Positions 59,325-64,000 of a DNA stretch of 64,000 nt are shown in pieces. Made by a program: the position numbers and the translations under genes. Origin of the DNA: Gordonia sp. ABSL11-1 (lineage in GTDB: Bacteria > Actinomycetota > Actinomycetes > Mycobacteriales > Mycobacteriaceae); NCBI RefSeq assembly GCF_030315685.1, contig NZ_JASXSI010000015.1, positions 1 through 64,000 of the forward strand, given 5' to 3'. Under the pieces are notes generated by a model. It was not told the DNA's origin. It worked only from the letters and a program-made list of their open reading frames with translations, and did not search any database. Position 1 is the stretch's first letter, and every line of letters begins with the position of its first letter.

Positions 59325-59999
59325 ATGACCTCCTATGGACAGTTCTGCCCGGTGGCCAAGGCGATGGAACTGCTCGACGAACGGTGGACGATCCTCGTCG
59401 TCCGCGAACTCCTCTTGGGCAGTAGACATTTCAACGAGCTCAGACGCGGTGTCCCGAAGATGTCGCCGGCATTGCTGACCAAACGGCTACGCGGACTCGA
59501 ACGCGCCGGAGTGATCCGTCGGACCGAGGTGGGTGGTCGATCGGTCTACACGCTGACCGAGAAGGGTGAGGAGCTCACGGAGGTGGTGACGGCGCTGAGT
59601 GCATGGGGTACGCGATGGATCGGTGAACTCGGCGACGCCGACCTCGACCCGCACCTGCTCATGTGGGACATGCACCGCGCCGTCCCCATCGACCGCTGGC
59701 CACGACGACGGACCATGGTGGAGTTCACCTTTCGCGATGTCATGGGCAAGGCCGGCTCCTGGTGGCTGGTGGTCAGCGACGGACAGGCGGAGGTCTGCGA
59801 CTTCCACCCCGGGTACGAGGTCGACGCCACCGTCGTCACCGATCTGCGTACGCTCACCGAACTGTGGCGCGGCGACGTCGACTGGCCGACCTGTCTGGGC
59901 GACGACCGGATCACCGTCCTCGCGCCCACCGACATTCGACGAGAGGTGCCCGGCTGGATCGGGCAGAGCAACGCGGCGGCGATACCGCGACCCGCCTGA
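59325..59999 (+). CDS. HxlR-family regulator with C-terminal SCP2-like domain
   Basis: A 224-aa protein from ATG 59325 (MTSYGQFCPVAKAMELLDER). The winged helix covers residues 1-105: WTILVVRELLLGSRHFNELR, MSPALLTKRLRGLERAGVIR, YTLTEKGEELTEVVTALSAWG. Residues 125-215 resemble an SCP2 sterol-carrier domain (VEFTFRDVMGKAGSWWLVVS, VDATVVTDLRTLTELWRGD), a known fusion in actinobacteria. The conserved Cys8 is a possible sensor. The SCP2-like part may bind a lipid effector. Divergent from the methyltransferase. Confidence 0.88.
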   Translation: MTSYGQFCPVAKAMELLDERWTILVVRELLLGSRHFNELRRGVPKMSPALLTKRLRGLERAGVIRRTEVGGRSVYTLTEKGEELTEVVTALSAWGTRWIGELGDADLDPHLLMWDMHRAVPIDRWPRRRTMVEFTFRDVMGKAGSWWLVVSDGQAEVCDFHPGYEVDATVVTDLRTLTELWRGDVDWPTCLGDDRITVLAPTDIRREVPGWIGQSNAAAIPRPA

Positions 60000-60065
60000 C
60001 GCGCACCGATCGAGCGCGCCGGACGTTCGCACCGGACGCTCGCCGATCCACCTCGCCGCCTCACC

Positions 60066-60300
60066 TCGCCGATCGTGCCCAGAAATTCGCCGATCGTGCC
60101 CAGAAATTCGCCGATCGTGCCCAGAAATTCGCCGATCGTGCCCAGCCCGGGCCCTCGAACGGACGGACTGCGCGGCAAGCCGACGGTCGGTGGCGAGTCA
60201 GGACACGATCGACGAGTTTCTGGGCACGATCGGCGAAAAACTGGACCCGCTCGGCGAAAAACAGGGCACAGTCGGCGGATTCGGAGTCGGGGTCGGAGTC
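60066..60300. repeat. Tandem 21-bp repeats with inverted degenerate counterparts
   Basis: Four head-to-tail units (60066-60146, the last partial) of a 21-bp sequence containing CCGATCGTGCCCAGAAATTC. Seventy bases on, the reverse complement appears (TTTCTGGGCACGATCGGCGA at 60217-60236) followed by two degenerate versions of the same orientation (CGCTCGGCGAAAAACAGG, then CAGTCGGCGGATTCGG). After that comes a separate GGAGTCGGGGTC-type repeat (about 60285-60310). The whole 320-bp gap between hxlR and corA could fold into large alternative hairpins. No gene is evident. Confidence 0.85.
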
Positions 60301-60321
60301 GGGGTCGGGCTCGTGGCGCAG

Positions 60322-61386
60322 TCAGAGCCAGTCGCGGCGTCGGAAGCTGACGTAGAGGCCGATGACGACGACGATGATGAGGATCGAGCTCGTGACGAAC
60401 CCGAGGGTCCGCGTGTAGCCGGGGAACGGCACGTTCTGACCGTAGAACCCGGTGATCGCGGTCGGGACGGCGATGATCGCGGCCCACGCGGTGAGTTTCT
60501 TCATCACGGTGTTGAGGCGGGCGTCGGCGAGCGAAAGGTTGGTCTCGAACACGGTGGTGATCATGTCGCGCAACGATTCCGTCCACTCCGCGGCCCGGAT
60601 GGCGTGGTCGTAGAGATCGGAGAAGTGCGGATCGAGTTCCGGCGGCGCGTCGTTGTCGAGTCGTCGGCGTTGGATGGTGCCGATCACCTCCCGCATCGGC
60701 AGGACCACCCGGCGCAACACGACGATGTCCTTGCGGAGGTCGTAGGTCTGACGTTGCAGCGCACTGCCGGCCACCTTCTCGTCGAACAGCGTCCCTTCGA
60801 GATCCTCGATCGAGTCATCGAGACACTGCACGGCGTCGAAATGTCCGTCGACGACGACGTCGAGCAGGCCGTGCAACAGCGCCCCGATCCCGTATTGTTC
60901 GCCGCCGATCTCGTTCCACCTCTCGACGACCTGCTCGATGTCGAAGCCGGCCGACAGTCGCACGGTGATGAAGGCGTTCTTCTTGATGAACACCGAGATC
61001 CGATGCAGATCAAACGCTTTGGCCTGCTGGGCGGGTACGGCATGTCCGCTCGACGGCACGGTGTCGGCCGCGGGCTTCTCGGCCGCAACGGGATCGTCGC
61101 CGACCTGATCGGAGTCCTTCAGCACGACGGCATAGACCATCAGGAACATGTGGTGGGCGTAGGGGATCGCCTTCACACGTTCGGCCGACGCCGTGGTGTC
61201 CTCGACCGCGAACGGATCGAGGTCGAGTTCGTCGGCGAGGCGGGCCATCGTCTCGTGAGTGGGACATTCGAGATCGGCCCAGATGAGGAGGTCGTCGTCG
61301 GCGAGGCAGTCCGAGATCTTGTTCAGGTCGAACCCGTCGACCGTCTTTCCGTTGCGCCAGATCTGACCCCGGATGCGTTCGGACAT
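60322..61386 (-). CDS. CorA-family magnesium/cobalt transporter
   Basis: A 354-aa protein from ATG 61386 (MSERIRGQIWRNGKTVDGFD). A large acidic cytosolic domain (ADLECPTHETMARLADELDL, IEDLEGTLFDEKVAGSALQR, RKDIVVLRRVVLPMREVIGT) leads to two C-terminal helices. The pore motif after the first helix reads YGQNVPFPG, with Gln in place of the usual Met of GMN, a known variant. C-terminus FRRRDWL is typical. Loops contain a 30-residue non-conserved insert (DPVAAEKPAADTVPSSGH). Confidence 0.88.
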   Translation of the reverse strand: MSERIRGQIWRNGKTVDGFDLNKISDCLADDDLLIWADLECPTHETMARLADELDLDPFAVEDTTASAERVKAIPYAHHMFLMVYAVVLKDSDQVGDDPVAAEKPAADTVPSSGHAVPAQQAKAFDLHRISVFIKKNAFITVRLSAGFDIEQVVERWNEIGGEQYGIGALLHGLLDVVVDGHFDAVQCLDDSIEDLEGTLFDEKVAGSALQRQTYDLRKDIVVLRRVVLPMREVIGTIQRRRLDNDAPPELDPHFSDLYDHAIRAAEWTESLRDMITTVFETNLSLADARLNTVMKKLTAWAAIIAVPTAITGFYGQNVPFPGYTRTLGFVTSSILIIVVVIGLYVSFRRRDWL

Positions 61387-61429
61387 GCCCACATCCTGCC
61401 ATCCGGCCCGCCGATGGCAGGATCGCAGC

Positions 61430-62572
61430 ATGGCCGCCCGGATTCCCGCACTCACCGGAATCCGGACCATCGCGGCACTCTCGGTGTGCCTGACCCACGC
61501 GGCGTTCTGGACCGGTCACTACACCGACGACTACGTCGGGCGGTTGCTCAGCCGGTTCGAGGTCGGTGTCGCGATCTTCTTCGTGCTGTCGGGCTATCTG
61601 CTGTTCGCGCCGTGGGTGAACGCCCTCGCCGACGGGCGGTCGTCTCCGTCGGTGGGCCGTTACTTCTGGCACCGGGCGCGACGCATCCTGCCCGCCTACT
61701 GGCTGACGGTGATCGCGGTGTACGCCCTGTTCTTGGTGTACGACCCACCGGACGCGTCCCCGACGGGAACCGGCCTTGCGGGATTCCTGCGGAACATGAC
61801 GCTGACCCAGGTGTACGGCGTCGGGCATTTGCATTCCGGCCTGACCCAGATGTGGAGCCTGGCCGCCGAGGTCGTGTTCTACCTGCTGCTTCCGGTGATC
61901 GCCTGGGTGCTGGTGGTGGCGGTCTGCCGACGACGTTGGCGCCCCGACCTGCTCATCGTCGGATTGCTGGCCCTGATGCTCGTGTCGCCGATCTGGTCGG
62001 CGGTGGTGGCCGGCAGCAACGGCATCGACGCCACCGCGCGCCTCGGGGCACCGGCGTTCCTCGGCTGGTTCGTCGCCGGGATGCTGTTGGCCGTGTGCAC
62101 GCACCTCGTCCGGCGCTGGAATCCGACGATCTCGGTGGGCATCGCCGTGGCAGCGTTCCTCCTCTCGGGCACCGCGATCGCGGGGGAACCGACCATCACC
62201 CCGACGACGGCGTCGGCGACCATCGTCAAACATGTGCTGTACATCGTCGTCGCCGTCGGGCTCATCGGTCCGCTCACGGTGCGTCCCCCGGGCATCCTCG
62301 ACGACGGTGATCGACCCGACTGGTGGTCGAGGGTGTGCGGCAGCCGACCCATCGTCTGGCTCGGTGAGATCTCCTACGAGTTCTTCCTCGTCCACGTCCT
62401 GGTGCTCGAGATCCTGATGGACATCCTCGGCTACGGCGTGTTCTCCGGTTCGATGCCGGTGGCGTTCATCGCCACGACCGTCGTGAGCGTTCCGGTCGCG
62501 TGGGGCCTCCATCGCCTCACCCGCCCGTTGTGGCGGGCTCGCACCCCGGGAGCGGTCGCTACGCGCAGGTAG
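61430..62572 (+). CDS. Acyltransferase 3 (OafA/YrhL-type) membrane protein
   Basis: A 380-aa polytopic protein from ATG 61430. Hallmarks of the acyltransferase 3 family: PALTGIRTIAALSVCLTHAA with the catalytic His, FEVGVAIFFVLSGYLLFAPW, YFWHRARRILPAYWLTV, and MWSLAAEVVFYLLLPVIAWV. About ten membrane helices. These enzymes O-acylate cell-envelope sugars or lipids at the outer face. Divergent from corA with 43 bp between starts. Confidence 0.9.
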   Translation: MAARIPALTGIRTIAALSVCLTHAAFWTGHYTDDYVGRLLSRFEVGVAIFFVLSGYLLFAPWVNALADGRSSPSVGRYFWHRARRILPAYWLTVIAVYALFLVYDPPDASPTGTGLAGFLRNMTLTQVYGVGHLHSGLTQMWSLAAEVVFYLLLPVIAWVLVVAVCRRRWRPDLLIVGLLALMLVSPIWSAVVAGSNGIDATARLGAPAFLGWFVAGMLLAVCTHLVRRWNPTISVGIAVAAFLLSGTAIAGEPTITPTTASATIVKHVLYIVVAVGLIGPLTVRPPGILDDGDRPDWWSRVCGSRPIVWLGEISYEFFLVHVLVLEILMDILGYGVFSGSMPVAFIATTVVSVPVAWGLHRLTRPLWRARTPGAVATRR

Positions 62573-62622
62573 CATCGGGGTATACGTCTGCCGCGCCCGG
62601 TAGGGGAATCGAGGGTCACCAC

Positions 62623-63861
62623 ATGGTCGAGAACCGGCGTCCAGGTCTGCGGGCCGCGACCACGAGCGACGAACTCCGCTCATGGTGCGATCAGTCGCGT
62701 GTGCCGGGTGACCGCCCCGAGCTCTCCGACACCGCGGCGATCCTCGTCGCCTCCGGATTCCTGACACCGGCCGGCCGGGCGATCGTCGTCCGAAGGATCT
62801 CGACCGGACTGCCGATGCCGGTCCTGCCGGGCGGATTCGGCGACCTGCGACGCCTCGCCCGCGCTATCGGCCAGACCGAGCACCAGCTGTCGAACCCGAT
62901 GATGCCGAGCGTCGTCGGCGCGGTGATGCGCAACCGCTTGAACGGTATGCATCGTCGTCGTGAGGACGCCCGCAAGGTGCTCGTCACCGCCAAGGGCGTG
63001 TTCGCCGGCGGGACCCGCGCTATCCGCCGGGAACGGCGCGAGAACGTCTACCTCGAGATCGACGAGCGGGAGCGACTCTTCGCCGGCCTGATGTGCACGC
63101 CCACCCCGAACGTGAACACGACGGGATATGTGCGCCGCGCCGGTACCGCCGCGATCGACCGGCTTGCCGGCGTCGTCGGACAGGTCGCCAACAAGTCCGG
63201 GTACCCGCAGGCCGGCGAGTGGGCGAGTCAGATCCTGGTCCCGGATCGTGCCGAGTCGCCGGCGGCGCCCGTCGGCACCCCGGGGTCGGCCGCCTTCGTC
63301 GACGGCTACGAGACGCTGCTGTACGTCGCGGGACACTTCTACGACCGCATCGTGCGTAACCCGGCGTGGCTGTCCGACCACTTCGAGATCCAGCGCACGC
63401 AGGTCAACCTGCATGCCGAGCTCGCGGAGATCGCCGCCGACGTGATCGCCCTGCGCGCGGTCCGCATCGACCTCGACCGGGCCAAGCGCAACGGCGGATT
63501 CGATCGATCGTTCGCCGAGCACATCGACCGTCGGGAGACGACGCTGCGGCCCGTGTGGACCGAACTCCTCGACCGGGTGCAGGCGCTCGGTGAGGTCGCG
63601 TCCGTCGTCGAGTCCGCCGCCGTCGAACTGCGGGTCCTCGCCGAATACGACAGGGCCCACACCATCGACGACCGGATCGACGAACTCATCGCCCGCTCGG
63701 GCGACCGCGAGATCTCCGTCGACAACGCCAAACGACTCAGCGAGCAGGTGCGCAGCGGCGAGGAGCAGCTGAGGATCTATCGGGATGTGTTGCAGGGCAA
63801 TATCGCTCGAATCTCTCCGGCCCTACCTCGGGAGTTGCCGGCACGGTACGAACCGTCCTGA
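62623..63861 (+). CDS. Conserved hypothetical protein, 412 aa
   Basis: From ATG 62623 (MVENRRPGLRAATTSDELRS). No membrane segment or signal. The protein is Arg-rich and largely helical, with predicted long helices late in the sequence (QTQ-like TQVNLHAELAEIAADVIAL, LDRVQALGEVASVVESAAVE, LSEQVRSGEEQLRIYRDVLQ). The middle holds LMCTPTPNVNTTGYVRRAGT. I do not recognise a domain. It is conserved-looking, with even codon usage, and is not a shadow of anything on the other strand. Confidence 0.75.
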   Translation: MVENRRPGLRAATTSDELRSWCDQSRVPGDRPELSDTAAILVASGFLTPAGRAIVVRRISTGLPMPVLPGGFGDLRRLARAIGQTEHQLSNPMMPSVVGAVMRNRLNGMHRRREDARKVLVTAKGVFAGGTRAIRRERRENVYLEIDERERLFAGLMCTPTPNVNTTGYVRRAGTAAIDRLAGVVGQVANKSGYPQAGEWASQILVPDRAESPAAPVGTPGSAAFVDGYETLLYVAGHFYDRIVRNPAWLSDHFEIQRTQVNLHAELAEIAADVIALRAVRIDLDRAKRNGGFDRSFAEHIDRRETTLRPVWTELLDRVQALGEVASVVESAAVELRVLAEYDRAHTIDDRIDELIARSGDREISVDNAKRLSEQVRSGEEQLRIYRDVLQGNIARISPALPRELPARYEPS

Positions 63862-63888
63862 GCGTCCAGGCTCAGCGCGACCCGGAGC

Positions 63889-64000
63889 TCAGCGCGACCA
63901 CGAGCTCAGATACTCCTTCTCGGTCGGGCTCAGCCGCCGCAACGTGCGGGCCTCGATGTCGACGACCGCCATCTGCGTGCTCGCCACACATGCGGCCTTG
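63889..64000 (-). CDS. Thioesterase-like protein, 3' end only
   Basis: Only the last 36 codons are in the window. They read CVASTQMAVVDIEARTLRRL then SPTEKEYLSSWSR and stop. The pattern of a final strand VVDIEARTLRRLSPTE is typical of the C-terminus of 4HBT hot-dog thioesterase family proteins in mycobacteria and relatives. The start lies beyond the window edge. Confidence 0.55.
   Translation of the reverse strand, partial: KAACVASTQMAVVDIEARTLRRLSPTEKEYLSSWSR

Noticed and set aside
60061..60150. The 21-bp repeats as a CRISPR array
   Set aside because: The units are directly abutting with no unique spacers, and there are no cas genes.
59599..62310. A 903-codon plus-strand frame through the repeat region, corA and the acyltransferase
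   Set aside because: It crosses three genes on both strands and includes translated tandem repeats; it is an artefact of high GC content.

Overview
The window is GC-rich actinobacterial chromosome from a mycolic-acid-containing genus. Gordonia or a close relative is my best guess, from gene content and order rather than a database match. The evidence is a set of arabinogalactan genes (dprE1, dprE2, aftA, gtrA, glfT1, wzt, wzm), the proteasome activator bpa next to wzm/wzt as in mycobacteria, a secreted Ag85-type mycolyltransferase, and probable F420-linked (LLM and FDOR) enzymes.

Layout. 0-7.5 kb: a small hypothetical gene, a wrecked DUF389 gene, an SRPBCC gene, and the leftward block dprE1-dprE2-aftA-MBL hydrolase. 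7.57-30.2 kb: a 21.9-kb composite transposon (7923-29848). It is bounded by two apparently identical 1618-bp IS1634-family elements and flanked by a 352-bp direct repeat of host DNA (7571-7922 = 29849-30200), which fits the long target duplications known for that family. The repeat splits a convergent host pair, a DUF1905 gene and an AurF-type diiron oxygenase, and leaves both intact with one orphan 3' fragment of each. 30-42.5 kb: orphan MazF-like toxin, ethanolamine genes eutC-eutB with a broken permease, acyl-CoA carboxyltransferase, FAD oxidoreductase, secreted lipase, aldo/keto reductase, and a DHA2 exporter with a fused C-terminal domain. 42.6-54.9 kb: gtrA, oxidoreductases, an HxlR/exporter divergon with twin operators, glfT1-wzt-wzm-bpa, a PLP-fold protein lacking its lysine, MarR and quinone oxidoreductase. 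54.9-64 kb: tRNA-Ser(TGA), Bcr/CflA exporter, DUF5701, mycolyltransferase, methyltransferase/HxlR divergon, a repeat-rich hairpin region, CorA, acyltransferase, a hypothetical gene and a partial thioesterase.

The main discovery is the transposon cargo: eleven co-directional, mostly 4-nt-overlapping genes (11050-26236) that form a phosphonate natural product cluster. The first gene is phosphoenolpyruvate mutase with the diagnostic EDKx5N motif. No phosphonopyruvate decarboxylase is present. Instead there are a 3-phosphoglycerate-dehydrogenase-like 2-hydroxyacid dehydrogenase, a phosphoglycerate-kinase-like protein, an ArgC-like acyl-phosphate reductase, an iron alcohol dehydrogenase and a PhnW-like aminotransferase. 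Together these read as a carbon-phosphorus mimic of gluconeogenesis: PEP to phosphonopyruvate to phosphonolactate to acyl phosphate to aldehyde to 2,3-dihydroxypropylphosphonate and/or 3-amino-2-hydroxypropylphosphonate. An A-T-C nonribosomal peptide synthetase would then attach an amino acid, two flavin-type enzymes could oxidise the product, and an MFS pump could export it. The enzyme families are read from sequence motifs; the route and product are inference.
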